Virus record (IMG/VR): IMGVR_UViG_3300036761_003779 | Coordinates: 1-64,000 of that record | DNA: 64,000 nt | Strand: one strand, 5' to 3' | Origin: a virus | Part shown: positions 1 to 7,554 of the stretch, in pieces | Layout of the letters: every line of letters begins with the position of its first letter | Position numbering within the stretch: the stretch's first letter is position 1 | The notes under the pieces: generated by a model | The model's input: only the letters and a program-made list of their open reading frames with translations | Database searches by the model: none | What the model was told of the DNA's origin: nothing | Translations under genes and position numbers: made by a program

Positions 1-2268
1 CCCGTCCTCGTACATCCCCGCGGTCACGTAGCCCTCATGCCCCGCGATGTCGAACTTGTGCGTCCGGGAGGCCCGCTCCCGCGGGAGCTTCTCCCGCCCC
101 GGCGCCCGGGCAACCGCCGGCGCGACCCACTCCGCCGCCTTCTGCCCATGCCCGTTCTCCGGCCGCTTGACCGGCGCCAGGGGCTGCGCCCGCTTGCAGC
201 CGTCCCGGTAGACCGTGACCGCCTTCAGGCCCGCCTTCCACGCGGTCCGGTAGACGTTGGCCACGTCCTCCGACGTGGCCTCCTCCGGCAGGTTGACCGT
301 CTTCGAGACCGACCCGGAGAGGAACGGCTGGACCGCCGCCACCATCCCGACGTGCCCGCGCCAGGAGATCTGGCGCCCGGCCGCGTCCGCCGCCGCGCAG
401 TCGAAGACCGGCAGATCCTCCGGGAGGACCTCCGAGCCCTCCAGCGTCCCCCTCTCCCGCAGGTGCTTCAGCGTCAGCTCGACCTCCACCCCATCGTACT
501 CCATCCGCCCCAGCGCCGCGCGGATCGAGCCGTTCTCCATGAGCAGCTCACCGCCCCCGGAGAGCTTCTTCCGGGTGAGGAGGGCGAAGCCCGGCTCGAC
601 CCCGGTCGTGTCGCAGTCGAGCATGAAGGAGATCGTCCCCGTGGGCGCCAGGAGCGTCACCTGCGCGTTCCGATATCCAGAGTCCTCCCCATCCCGGAGG
701 GCGTCCGCCCAGGCGGCCCGCGCCGCCTCCAGGGTCTCGAGCCGCGCCAGCCCGGCGTCGATGCCCCGGAGGGCGTCCGCGTGGTTCTGGAGGACCGCCC
801 GCATTGGCCCGGCCTCGTAGCCCTCGAAGGGGTCGCGCGCCCGCGCCAGCCGCGCGCTCTCCCGGTAGGCGACGCCCGTCATCAGGGCGGTGATTGCCGC
901 CGCCTCCGCCCGCCCCGCCGTCGAGTCGTAGGGGAGCCCGGCCGCCATCAGGTAGGCGCCCAGGTTCGCGTACCCGAGCCCGAGCGGTCGGAAGCGCCGG
1001 GAGTTCTCCCCGATCCGCTTCGTGGGGTACTTGGCCCGGTCGACCAGGACCTCCTGCGCGGTGATCGAGACCTCCACCGCCGCGGAGAAGGCCGCCGCGT
1101 CGAGCCCGCCGTCCGCGCGCTGGAACTTCCGGAGGTTGAGGGAGGCGAGGTTGCATGCCGAGTGGTCGAGGAATGCGAACTCCGCGCAGGGGTTCGTGGC
1201 GTTGATGCGCCCCGCTCCCGGGCAAGTGTGCCAGAAGTTGGCCGCGTCGTCGAACTGGAGGCCCGGGTCCCCGCAGGCGTGGGCGGCCGCCACAATCTCG
1301 TCCCAGACCTCCCGCGCCGGCACGGTCCGCAGGACCTCCCCGGAGGAGCGGGCGAGGAGCGGCCAGTCCGCGCCCCGCTCCGCCGCCTCCATGAAGGCGT
1401 CCGTCACCCGGACCGCGTTGTTGGCGTTCTGGTAGCAGACCGAGGCGTCCCCGTCGAGCCCGGCGCCGAAGCCCGCCTCCTCGAGCGCCCGCGCCTTCCG
1501 CTCCTCCGAGACCTTGCAGCGGGCGAAGTCGAGGACGTCCGGGTGGTCCACGTTGAGGATGACGATCTTGGCCGCGCGCCGCGTCTTCCCCCCGCTCTTG
1601 ATGACGCCCGCGAAGGCGTCGTAGCCCCGCATGAAGGAGACCGGCCCGGAGGCGGTCCCGCCGCCGTGGAGCGGCTCCTCCTTCCCCCGGAGCGGGGAGA
1701 GGTTCACGCCCGCGCCGGACCCGCCCTTGAAGATGAGCCCCTCCGTCGTGGCCAGCTCGAGGATGCTCTCCATCGAGTCCTCGACCGCGTTGATGAAGCA
1801 GCCCGAGCACTGCGGCCGCGCCTCGACGCCGACGTTGAACCAGACCGGGGAGTTGAAGGAGAGCCGCTGCGTGAGGAGGAGGAAGACCAGGTCATCCCGG
1901 AAGGCGTCCCGGTGGGCCCGGTCTGGGAGGTAGCCGTCCGCCAGGCCCCAGTCCGCGATGGCGTCGGCCACGCGCGCCACCAGCTGCCGGACCGACCCCT
2001 CCCGCTCCACCGTCCCGAGGCGCCCGCGGAAATACTTGGAGGCGACGACGTTCACCGCCATCTGGCTCCAGCCCTCCGGCGCCTCGACGTCCCGCTGCTC
2101 GAAGAGGACCGCGCCGTCCGCGCCCTCGATCCGCGCCGTCCGAGTTGTCCACGGACCCGCGGCGTCCCAGACGTCCCCGTCCTCCGGGGCAAACCGCCTC
2201 CGGGCCTGGGTCGCTCTCCTCTCCGACTGCGGCGCCTCATCGACAACAACGGACGGGCTGCTCTCCAT
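1..2268 (-). CDS. nrdJ: Adenosylcobalamin-dependent (class II) ribonucleotide reductase, partial
   Basis: This gene encodes a B12-dependent ribonucleotide reductase that makes deoxyribonucleotides without oxygen-dependent radical chemistry. The frame is open from an ATG preceded by GGAGGAGATTCC to the left window edge, giving 756 codons without the C-terminus. Hallmarks are visible in order: FNSPVWFNVG, then CSGCFINAVEDSMESIL and the FKGGSGAGVNLSPLRG loop in the first third, the active-site block NPCAEFAFLDHSACNLASL in the middle, and HKFDIAGHEGYVTAG at the truncated end. These match the NrdJ family (usual length about 740-1000 residues). It is the last gene of the leftward array visible here and would supply dNTPs for replication. 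No intein is seen in the visible part. Confidence 0.93.
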   Translation of the reverse strand, partial: MESSPSVVVDEAPQSERRATQARRRFAPEDGDVWDAAGPWTTRTARIEGADGAVLFEQRDVEAPEGWSQMAVNVVASKYFRGRLGTVEREGSVRQLVARVADAIADWGLADGYLPDRAHRDAFRDDLVFLLLTQRLSFNSPVWFNVGVEARPQCSGCFINAVEDSMESILELATTEGLIFKGGSGAGVNLSPLRGKEEPLHGGGTASGPVSFMRGYDAFAGVIKSGGKTRRAAKIVILNVDHPDVLDFARCKVSEERKARALEEAGFGAGLDGDASVCYQNANNAVRVTDAFMEAAERGADWPLLARSSGEVLRTVPAREVWDEIVAAAHACGDPGLQFDDAANFWHTCPGAGRINATNPCAEFAFLDHSACNLASLNLRKFQRADGGLDAAAFSAAVEVSITAQEVLVDRAKYPTKRIGENSRRFRPLGLGYANLGAYLMAAGLPYDSTAGRAEAAAITALMTGVAYRESARLARARDPFEGYEAGPMRAVLQNHADALRGIDAGLARLETLEAARAAWADALRDGEDSGYRNAQVTLLAPTGTISFMLDCDTTGVEPGFALLTRKKLSGGGELLMENGSIRAALGRMEYDGVEVELTLKHLRERGTLEGSEVLPEDLPVFDCAAADAAGRQISWRGHVGMVAAVQPFLSGSVSKTVNLPEEATSEDVANVYRTAWKAGLKAVTVYRDGCKRAQPLAPVKRPENGHGQKAAEWVAPAVARAPGREKLPRERASRTHKFDIAGHEGYVTAGMYEDG

Positions 2269-2288
2269 GGAATCTCCTCCCGGGTTTG

Positions 2289-2642
2289 CTAGTACCCCAG
2301 CACGTCCAGGCGCCGGAGGTAGTGAAGGCGGAACGTCTCGAGGGTCTTGTCCGTTGCGGGCCTGCTCTCGATCTCCTCGTACACGAAGCGCGCGACCTCC
2401 CCCGCGATGTGCCTGTCCTCTTTGGCCAGGGCATTGATGAAGGGCGCCACGTCGAGGATCTCCCGGTCCAGGTGAGACCAGTCGATCAGCCGCTTCATCT
2501 CCTCCAGGGGGTAGCGCCGCGCAAAGGACGGGCGCTGCCAGCGCCCGAAGCGCGCCTCGAAGTCCCCGTCCCGCTCCGTGAGTTTCCCCAGCCGCTCCAC
2601 GGCCAGGTCCACGAGCGCGCCCGGGGTCGTCAGCTTTGTCAT
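2289..2642 (-). CDS. Hypothetical protein, 117 aa
   Basis: I do not recognise this protein. It is a soluble, mostly helical, charged 117-residue product starting MTKLTTPGALVDLAVERLG with no membrane segment or metal motif. The ATG start is preceded by GGGAGAGTAGAG; an upstream extension of the frame would overlap the preceding gene and is not favoured. It lies two bases after the stop of the zinc-ribbon gene and 20 bases before the ribonucleotide reductase, so it is probably cotranscribed with both. Confidence 0.7.
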   Translation of the reverse strand: MTKLTTPGALVDLAVERLGKLTERDGDFEARFGRWQRPSFARRYPLEEMKRLIDWSHLDREILDVAPFINALAKEDRHIAGEVARFVYEEIESRPATDKTLETFRLHYLRRLDVLGY

Positions 2643-2644
2643 CT

Positions 2645-2857
2645 CTACTCTCCCGCGCAGGTCTTGCAGACCAGTATCCTGGACTGACCCGGTCCGGCTC
2701 CCGGCGGGATTGTCTGAAGCTCCTGCACCGGGAACTCCCGCCCGCAGCGGAAGCACGCGCACGCGCGCGCCCCGAGGAGCGCGCCCGGTTCCGCGGCCGG
2801 GTCGCTCCTCCTGACGGACGTTTGCCGAACCTGTCTGCCGGAGAGCTGGAGCTTCAA
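2645..2857 (-). CDS. Small zinc-ribbon-like protein, 70 aa
   Basis: A 70-residue protein with two knuckles, CFRC near residue 36 and CKTC near the C-terminus, about 30 residues apart. That spacing fits a zinc ribbon. The only good start is a TTG with GAGGG just upstream, which is less certain than an ATG. Function is unknown; such small ribbons in phages often bind nucleic acid or host proteins, but nothing here shows the partner. It sits in a row of small genes between the SDR gene and nrdJ. Confidence 0.55.
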   Translation of the reverse strand: MKLQLSGRQVRQTSVRRSDPAAEPGALLGARACACFRCGREFPVQELQTIPPGAGPGQSRILVCKTCAGE

Positions 2858-2922
2858 GGGGTCCCTCGCAACGGAGGTTCCAGGCTACCGCCGCCCCCTC
2901 CCCCGCCGCCAGGAAGATGCCT

Positions 2923-3555
2923 TCATTGACCCGGCGGAGGCGGGAGGACGCCCGGCGGGGGGTCCCCCGGGATCCATAGCCGCCGCTCCGCCTTCTGGAC
3001 CTCCGCGATCCGCTCCTTGAGCTTCACGAAGATGGGCCGGATCTGCTCCGGGATCTTCTCAGCCCCCGCCGCCTCGATCGCCGCCAGGACCTCCGCCGCG
3101 CGCTGCGGCTCCTTGGCCTGGAGGAGGAGGGAGATGGCGAGCGTCCCGTCCTGGATCTCGCTTCCCAGTTCCCGGGCGATCTCCCAGAGCCGCTCCCCCG
3201 TCTTCCGCCGCTCCTCCAGGTCGTCCCCCTCCGCCGTCCGCGGCCGCGCCGCCACCTGGTGGAGCCCCTTCCGCTCCACCATCAGGTCCTGCTTCCTCTT
3301 CAGCGCCTCCCGCGCGCCCTCGTCCCAGCCCGGGTGCTTCTTGTCCAGGAAGGTCTCCACGGAGGCCACGAGGAGGGTGGTCGCATTGCTCGCGGTCATG
3401 AGGGAGTTCATCGCCTTGAAGACATTATCCAGGCCATGCTCGACGTGGTTCAGCCTGGCCTCCTGCGTCTTCTGCTTCTCTCGGACCTCCTCCTCGAACG
3501 ACTTCTTCTTCTGGCGCGCGCCCTTGATGGCGCGCAGGCTACCCTTGTCCGGCAT
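2923..3555 (-). CDS. Hypothetical coiled-coil protein, 210 aa
   Basis: No family recognised. The 210-residue product opens with a basic stretch (SLRAIKGARQKKKSFEEEV), continues in long charged helices with coiled-coil character to about residue 190, and ends in a proline-rich tail. The ATG at 3555 is chosen because GGAGGAG lies six bases upstream; the longer TTG form would start inside that ribosome-binding site. It overlaps the end of the upstream gene by 17 bases, so translation is probably coupled. Confidence 0.72.
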   Translation of the reverse strand: MPDKGSLRAIKGARQKKKSFEEEVREKQKTQEARLNHVEHGLDNVFKAMNSLMTASNATTLLVASVETFLDKKHPGWDEGAREALKRKQDLMVERKGLHQVAARPRTAEGDDLEERRKTGERLWEIARELGSEIQDGTLAISLLLQAKEPQRAAEVLAAIEAAGAEKIPEQIRPIFVKLKERIAEVQKAERRLWIPGDPPPGVLPPPPGQ

Positions 3556-3898
3556 CGTCTTCTCCTCCAATCAGCTTCAGCGCGGCCTCCCCCTCGTTCC
3601 GGAGGACCGCGTGGACCACATGAACGACCAGGCGCCAGAAGGCCCCGGCCTGTTTGTCCCGCGGCAGCTCGAGGTCCGCCTCCGCCTCGAGGAGCGCCTC
3701 GTGCTGCTCCGCGGAGAGGAGCGGCCCGGCCAGCCGGATCCGGTCCGCGGAGACCGGGGAGCGGAGGTCCCGCGTCACCTGGACGCGGAGGTCCCGCGCC
3801 ACCTCCTCCGGGATCTCCGGCCGCTCCCCGGCGGCCCGGTAGACCTCCAGGAGCCATGCCAGGGTCGACTTCCGCACAACCGCGTAGCCGTCGCTCAC
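3539..3898 (-). CDS. Hypothetical protein, 119 aa
   Basis: Unrecognised 119-residue protein beginning VSDGYAVVRKSTLAWLLEVY from a GTG. The start is fixed by a GTGA overlap with the stop of the SDR gene upstream, the commonest junction type in this genome. The product is helical and acidic with no obvious metal site or membrane segment. It ends 17 bases inside the next gene. Confidence 0.65.
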   Translation of the reverse strand: MSDGYAVVRKSTLAWLLEVYRAAGERPEIPEEVARDLRVQVTRDLRSPVSADRIRLAGPLLSAEQHEALLEAEADLELPRDKQAGAFWRLVVHVVHAVLRNEGEAALKLIGGEDDAGQG

Positions 3899-4536
3899 GG
3901 GAGCACCTCCACGTCCTGCCCGAGCCGGTGCGGCGCCCGCCCGTCCGTCAGGTCCGCCAGGATCGAGGCCGCGCGCTCGACCGGGAACGTCCCGACGCCC
4001 GCCGGGACCTCCGTCACCCGCCGCTCCCCGGTCAGCTCCGGGAACCAGGCGCAGTAGACCCCCAGCGCCGGCGGTCGGTGCCAGTAGGCGAGGAGGTCCC
4101 GGAGCCCCCGCACCAGCGCGGCCTCCGGGTGGACGCGGAGCATGCCGATCCGCTCCGGCGTGACCGTCGCCTGGAGGAGCGGCCCCGCCAGGGAGAACCG
4201 CTTCAGCGGCGCCCGGAGGTTCAGCAGCTCGAGGAGGAGCCGGACCCCGCCGACGACGTAGCCCTGGAAGGCGGTCCCCCAGCACGCGCGCTCCCGCTCC
4301 AGCGGGTGGCGCAGCGCCAGGTACGCGACCGCCTCCACGTCCCGGAGGTTCCCCTCCGGGAAGGAGGTCCAGGAGTAGGTGGCGCCCGGGTTCCGCCAGC
4401 GCGCCTCCTCCCCGTCCTCCTCCAGCTCCGCCGTCGAGAGGTCGTCGTGGACCAGGACCGCGTGGTCCCGGGAGAGCAGCTCGTCGACGACGTGTGAGCC
4501 TAGGAAACCAGCACCACCGGTCACAAGTACCTTCAT
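3895..4536 (-). CDS. Short NAD-dependent epimerase/dehydratase-like (SDR) protein
   Basis: The N-terminus MKVLVTGGAGFLGSHVVDEL is a textbook Rossmann dinucleotide-binding motif of extended short-chain dehydrogenases (sugar nucleotide epimerases and dehydratases). At 213 residues it is about two thirds of the usual 310, and I see no YxxxK catalytic pair, so it may have lost catalysis or act on an unusual substrate. The ATG at 4536 shares an ATGA overlap with the gene upstream. A second SDR that keeps YGMTK is at 22415-23428. Cofactor binding is likely; the reaction is unknown. Confidence 0.75.
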   Translation of the reverse strand: MKVLVTGGAGFLGSHVVDELLSRDHAVLVHDDLSTAELEEDGEEARWRNPGATYSWTSFPEGNLRDVEAVAYLALRHPLERERACWGTAFQGYVVGGVRLLLELLNLRAPLKRFSLAGPLLQATVTPERIGMLRVHPEAALVRGLRDLLAYWHRPPALGVYCAWFPELTGERRVTEVPAGVGTFPVERAASILADLTDGRAPHRLGQDVEVLP

Positions 4537-4886
4537 CGCCCCCACCTCCCCTTCTTCCCCGCGCGCCGCTTCGGGCGGAGCAGGATCGACTGGTCCTCCA
4601 CGTCCACGTCGAGGACCTCCATCCACCAGCCCTTGACCGGCCCGACCTCGTCCCCGACGTTGAAGCGCGGCCAGCCGTCCGGGACCACCGCGCCCGGCGG
4701 TGGCTCGGAGTCCGGGACCCGCGCCGCCTCCGCCGCGCGCGCCCGCGCCAGGACCTGCTCGACCGTCTCCTCCGGCCGCGGGTTGACGCGCCCGAGGAGG
4801 ACGTCCCCGACCTTCTTCGACCCCTCCCCGAAGGCCGCCCGCACGTTCTCGGCGACCGCGTGGATCCGCCCGCTGTCCGGGTTCAT
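4533..4886 (-). CDS. Hypothetical protein, 117 aa
   Basis: Unrecognised. The first 50 residues are helical (MNPDSGRIHAVAENVRAAFG); the second half is beta-rich (FNVGDEVGPVKGWWMEVLDV) and reads like a small SH3-type barrel, followed by a lysine/arginine-rich end. That suggests, but does not prove, nucleic acid or ribosome binding. The start is fixed by an ATGA overlap with the following SDR on one side and a coupled stop of the previous gene on the other. Confidence 0.65.
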   Translation of the reverse strand: MNPDSGRIHAVAENVRAAFGEGSKKVGDVLLGRVNPRPEETVEQVLARARAAEAARVPDSEPPPGAVVPDGWPRFNVGDEVGPVKGWWMEVLDVDVEDQSILLRPKRRAGKKGRWGR

Positions 4887-5221
4887 CGATTCACCCCGTC
4901 CTCCCGCGCCGCGTCGAAGGCCAGGTCCCCGGCCACGTCGCAGGCTTGGCACTCCCCCAGCTCGTTCCCGTGCGGGCACTGCGCGCGCCGGACCAGCGCG
5001 GCCGCCTGGACCTGCGCCGTCTCGTCCCAGGCCAGGGCCACGAACTCCGCGTCCGGCGGCCCGGCCTCGAGCGCGCCGTCCCGGACGCGCCGGAGCGCCT
5101 CCCGGAGCGCCGGCCGCCCGGGCAGGTTCGCCTCCGGCCCCTCGTCCAGCAGCGACTCGTCCACCTCCGTCTCGAAGACCTCCTTGACGCGGTAAACTTT
5201 GACATACACGGAGTCAGCCAC
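4883..5221 (-). CDS. Hypothetical protein with C-terminal Cys/His motif, 112 aa
   Basis: Unrecognised 112-residue protein. Near the C-terminus it carries CPHGNELGECQACD, a compact Cys/His arrangement that could bind zinc. The GTG start at 5221 is chosen because GGAGG lies six bases upstream; extending further would run into the HNH gene. It overlaps the end of that HNH gene by eight bases, so the endonuclease has been inserted immediately upstream without breaking this gene. Confidence 0.62.
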   Translation of the reverse strand: MADSVYVKVYRVKEVFETEVDESLLDEGPEANLPGRPALREALRRVRDGALEAGPPDAEFVALAWDETAQVQAAALVRRAQCPHGNELGECQACDVAGDLAFDAAREDGVNR

Positions 5222-5684
5222 TTTGAGCCTCCGTTTGTTGAATCTTCCTGAGGTGAGTCCAATGACGTTCCCCGCGCGGCCTCCGCTCCGGGTGCAGCCT
5301 GGAACCACATCGATCTCCCCGCGCAACCCGCTCTGGGTGAGTCCTCGAACCATGCCGCTCCCCACGCGCCGTCCGTCCCTTCTCCTCCCGATCCGCTACA
5401 TTCTCCGCGTGGGTCCCCGGAATCAGGTGCGCCGGGTTGCAGCAGGGCGGGTTGTCACACGTGTGGCGGACCGCCTCCGCATCCGTCGGACCAAAGGTCA
5501 GCTCGTAGGCCACGCGGTGAGCCGTCTCCTGCTTTCGGTTCCTGTAGAACCGCCCATAACCCTTCTTGATCCGGAAGGCCATCCAGGGCCAGCATGCGTC
5601 AGGTCCTCCGGATACATCCACCTTGGACCAGAAGCGTCGGGCGTCCCGCTCTCTGCGTTTGTCTTCCTTCACGTCATGCGCCAT
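5214..5684 (-). CDS. HNH homing endonuclease (free-standing), 156 aa
   Basis: A homing endonuclease of the small HNH family found in phages. The N-terminal FWSKVDVSGGPDACWPW block is followed by GYGRFYRN, AHRVAYELTFG, and the metal-binding HTCDNPPCCNPAHLIPGT core with N and D ligands downstream (HAENVADREEKGR). The tail holds about three tandem 13-residue basic units of the form RGxRHGSRTHPERxA, probably DNA contacts. The ATG has a strong AAGGAGGTGAAGAA upstream. It overlaps the endolysin end by 16 bases and the next gene start by 8, which fits a mobile insertion at a gene junction. GC content looks lower than in its neighbours. Confidence 0.88.
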   Translation of the reverse strand: MAHDVKEDKRRERDARRFWSKVDVSGGPDACWPWMAFRIKKGYGRFYRNRKQETAHRVAYELTFGPTDAEAVRHTCDNPPCCNPAHLIPGTHAENVADREEKGRTARGERHGSRTHPERVARGDRCGSRLHPERRPRGERHWTHLRKIQQTEAQSG

Positions 5685-6796
5685 TTCTTCACCTCCTTGT
5701 CCAGCGCGGCCCGCGTCCGGTTCCCGGCGTCCCCGTCCACGACCAGCTCCCGGGACCGCTGGAAGGTCCGGACGGAGGTGGTCAGCGCCTCCGCCGTCTC
5801 CACGTAGTAGCCGAGCCTGCGGAGCGCCTCCCGGACCTCGTCCGGCGTGTCGACCGCGCCCGCGACGCCCGGGTTGAAGTTCTCCAGGTCCTCCTCCGCG
5901 CGGTCCCCCTGACGCTCGGAGATGGCCCGCATCATCCAGGGCTCGTCCGAGTCCTGGAACGGGTCGTCGACGTCGTCCAGCTCCGCCAGCCAGGGGAGGT
6001 CGTCCACGTGCGTCCGGTCGTAGAGGACCGCCTCCCGGATGGCGGCCGCGTCCGGCATGTACACGCAGTCATTCTTCTGCGGGTGGAGGTTGTGGTGGCA
6101 GAGCATCCACTCCGGGCGGAGCTTCCCCGGGTACATGGCGGAGAGGTAGCGGAGGAGGACGATGACCGTGGCCACGCTCCCCCGGCTCCAGGTCTCCCAC
6201 CAGGTCCCCCGGACGTTCGTCACCTCCCCGGTGAACTTCGAGGTCCACCCCTCCGGCCACCAGTAGAAGTCGAGGTCCGCCGGGTCCGCGTCCGCCTGGG
6301 CGCGGAAGGCGTCCATCGACATCCCCTGGACGAGCGCCGGCGGCCGCCCCTTCCGCTTGGGCCACGGCCGGAGGATCCCGGCGTTCCGGACCTCCGTGCC
6401 CGCTAGGAAGCGGTTGACCCAGCCGGCGTGCCAGGACGGCTTGTCCGGCGGGACGACCTGGATCGCCTCCGCCCGGAGGTCCCGGTCCAGCTCGAGCTTC
6501 CGCCGGACCTCCGCGAAGGCCGGGTCCAGCCCGCGGGAGACCACCCAGTTGGAGGAGGCCCGCTGCTCCAGGACGAAGTGCCTGACCGTCCCCGCGAACC
6601 GCGTCCCCGCCGTGAAGTGGAGGACGTGCCCGATGGGCGCACCGTCCCGCCACGCCTCGTAGCAGTTCTTCGAGGGCCAGCGCGGGTGGACCGCCTTCAG
6701 GGTGACGCGGACCAGCTCCGCGGAGTAGACCGCCAGGCGGGCGAAGAAGTCCCGCGCCTCCGCCTGGGTGTAATGTTCCACGATCTTCTTGCTCAT
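5669..6796 (-). CDS. Endolysin: N-acetylmuramoyl-L-alanine amidase with C-terminal peptidoglycan-binding domain
   Basis: This enzyme is predicted to cut the amide bond between muramic acid and L-alanine during lysis. The Amidase_2/T7-lysozyme-like core shows HFTAG at residues 60-64 (first zinc histidine), SSNWVV near 81-86 and HHNLHPQKNDC at 234-244, where a second histidine and the final cysteine fit the zinc ligands. Residues about 310-370 (VREALRRLGYY and FQRSRELVVDGDAGNRT) look like a peptidoglycan-binding repeat. There is no signal peptide, so a holin is expected. The ATG has GAGGAGAGAAGACAA upstream and forms an ATGA overlap with the preceding gene. The core insert between 90 and 230 is long for the family. 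Confidence 0.82.
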   Translation of the reverse strand: MSKKIVEHYTQAEARDFFARLAVYSAELVRVTLKAVHPRWPSKNCYEAWRDGAPIGHVLHFTAGTRFAGTVRHFVLEQRASSNWVVSRGLDPAFAEVRRKLELDRDLRAEAIQVVPPDKPSWHAGWVNRFLAGTEVRNAGILRPWPKRKGRPPALVQGMSMDAFRAQADADPADLDFYWWPEGWTSKFTGEVTNVRGTWWETWSRGSVATVIVLLRYLSAMYPGKLRPEWMLCHHNLHPQKNDCVYMPDAAAIREAVLYDRTHVDDLPWLAELDDVDDPFQDSDEPWMMRAISERQGDRAEEDLENFNPGVAGAVDTPDEVREALRRLGYYVETAEALTTSVRTFQRSRELVVDGDAGNRTRAALDKEVKKWRMT

Positions 6797-7209
6797 TTGT
6801 CTTCTCTCCTCAGGTCCTCGACCACGAAGACGCCCAGGATCAGGAGCGGCGGCCCGGGGTCAATCCAGCGCTCCTTGATGGTCCAGTGCCCCTTCTCCTC
6901 CTGGTTGAGCTTCTCGACGATGACCCGGATCTCCCGGGATGAGAGCCGGATGAAGCCGGGTTCGTGTCCGCGCTGCCGCAGGCGCCGGCGGATCTGGGAC
7001 GTGACGGAGGCCAGGATCCGGTGGAAGCGCCGGACCGGATGCTCCATGAAGCCGAAGCCCGGGCACTTCAGGCAGGACGCGCCGCAGCGCGGGCACCGGC
7101 AGCCGCTCCCGCTCTCCGGCGGGATGGGGACCGCCGGGCAGCGGCATCCGCGTCGGCGGTACAGCCGCTCGTCCCCCCGCATGAGGAGGAAGTCGTCGTC
7201 CACGTCCAT
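6793..7209 (-). CDS. Cysteine-rich putative zinc-binding protein, 138 aa
   Basis: Function unknown. Residues about 22-50 hold a dense cluster (GCRCP, GCRCPRCGASCLKC) able to bind one or two zinc ions. The remainder is a basic helical segment, RFHRILASVTSQIRRRLRQR, ending in an aliphatic C-terminus. The ATG at 7209 lacks a well-spaced Shine-Dalgarno site (GGAGG is about 17 bases away), so the start is uncertain. Its stop overlaps the endolysin start as ATGA, so it may be cotranslated with lysis functions. Confidence 0.6.
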   Translation of the reverse strand: MDVDDDFLLMRGDERLYRRRGCRCPAVPIPPESGSGCRCPRCGASCLKCPGFGFMEHPVRRFHRILASVTSQIRRRLRQRGHEPGFIRLSSREIRVIVEKLNQEEKGHWTIKERWIDPGPPLLILGVFVVEDLRREDK

Positions 7210-7233
7210 CTTGCAGAACAGCGCGCACCTCCG

Positions 7234-7554
7234 TCACTTCCGCGTCCGTCGCCCGAAGCGCCAGAACTTCCGCGCCTCCTCGGTCCCAATGACCCTCCAC
7301 AGGTCCCGCCGGTGAACGACCGCCCGCTCCGCCCCCGCCTCGATGGCGCCGTCCCCGGTCACGTTCCGCGGGTCCACGTCCCGCCCGTCCAGCCTGCTGA
7401 TGACCCAGTACTCACCGAAGAGCGTGAGGAGGGAGCACCCCCTCAGGACCGCGTAGTCGCGCGGGTCCGCCCCCAGGAGCCCCTCCTCCGCCATGGCCAT
7501 GCCGACGATCTCCGCCCTGGACCCCGGCCGCAGCTTCACGTCCTTCAGCTTCAT
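7234..7554 (-). CDS. Hypothetical protein, 106 aa
   Basis: Unrecognised 106-residue protein, MKLKDVKLRPGSRAEIVGM at the start and a strongly basic end (RKFWRFGRRTRK). The middle contains a short hydrophobic run but no convincing membrane segment. The start is fixed by an ATGA overlap with the RlpA-like lipoprotein gene. A 24-base gap separates it from the next gene. Confidence 0.65.
   Translation of the reverse strand: MKLKDVKLRPGSRAEIVGMAMAEEGLLGADPRDYAVLRGCSLLTLFGEYWVISRLDGRDVDPRNVTGDGAIEAGAERAVVHRRDLWRVIGTEEARKFWRFGRRTRK

Noticed and set aside
37-2292. Long plus-strand open frame of about 750 codons
   Set aside because: It is the antisense of nrdJ. The product is arginine/proline-rich without motifs, while the minus strand encodes the conserved class II reductase.
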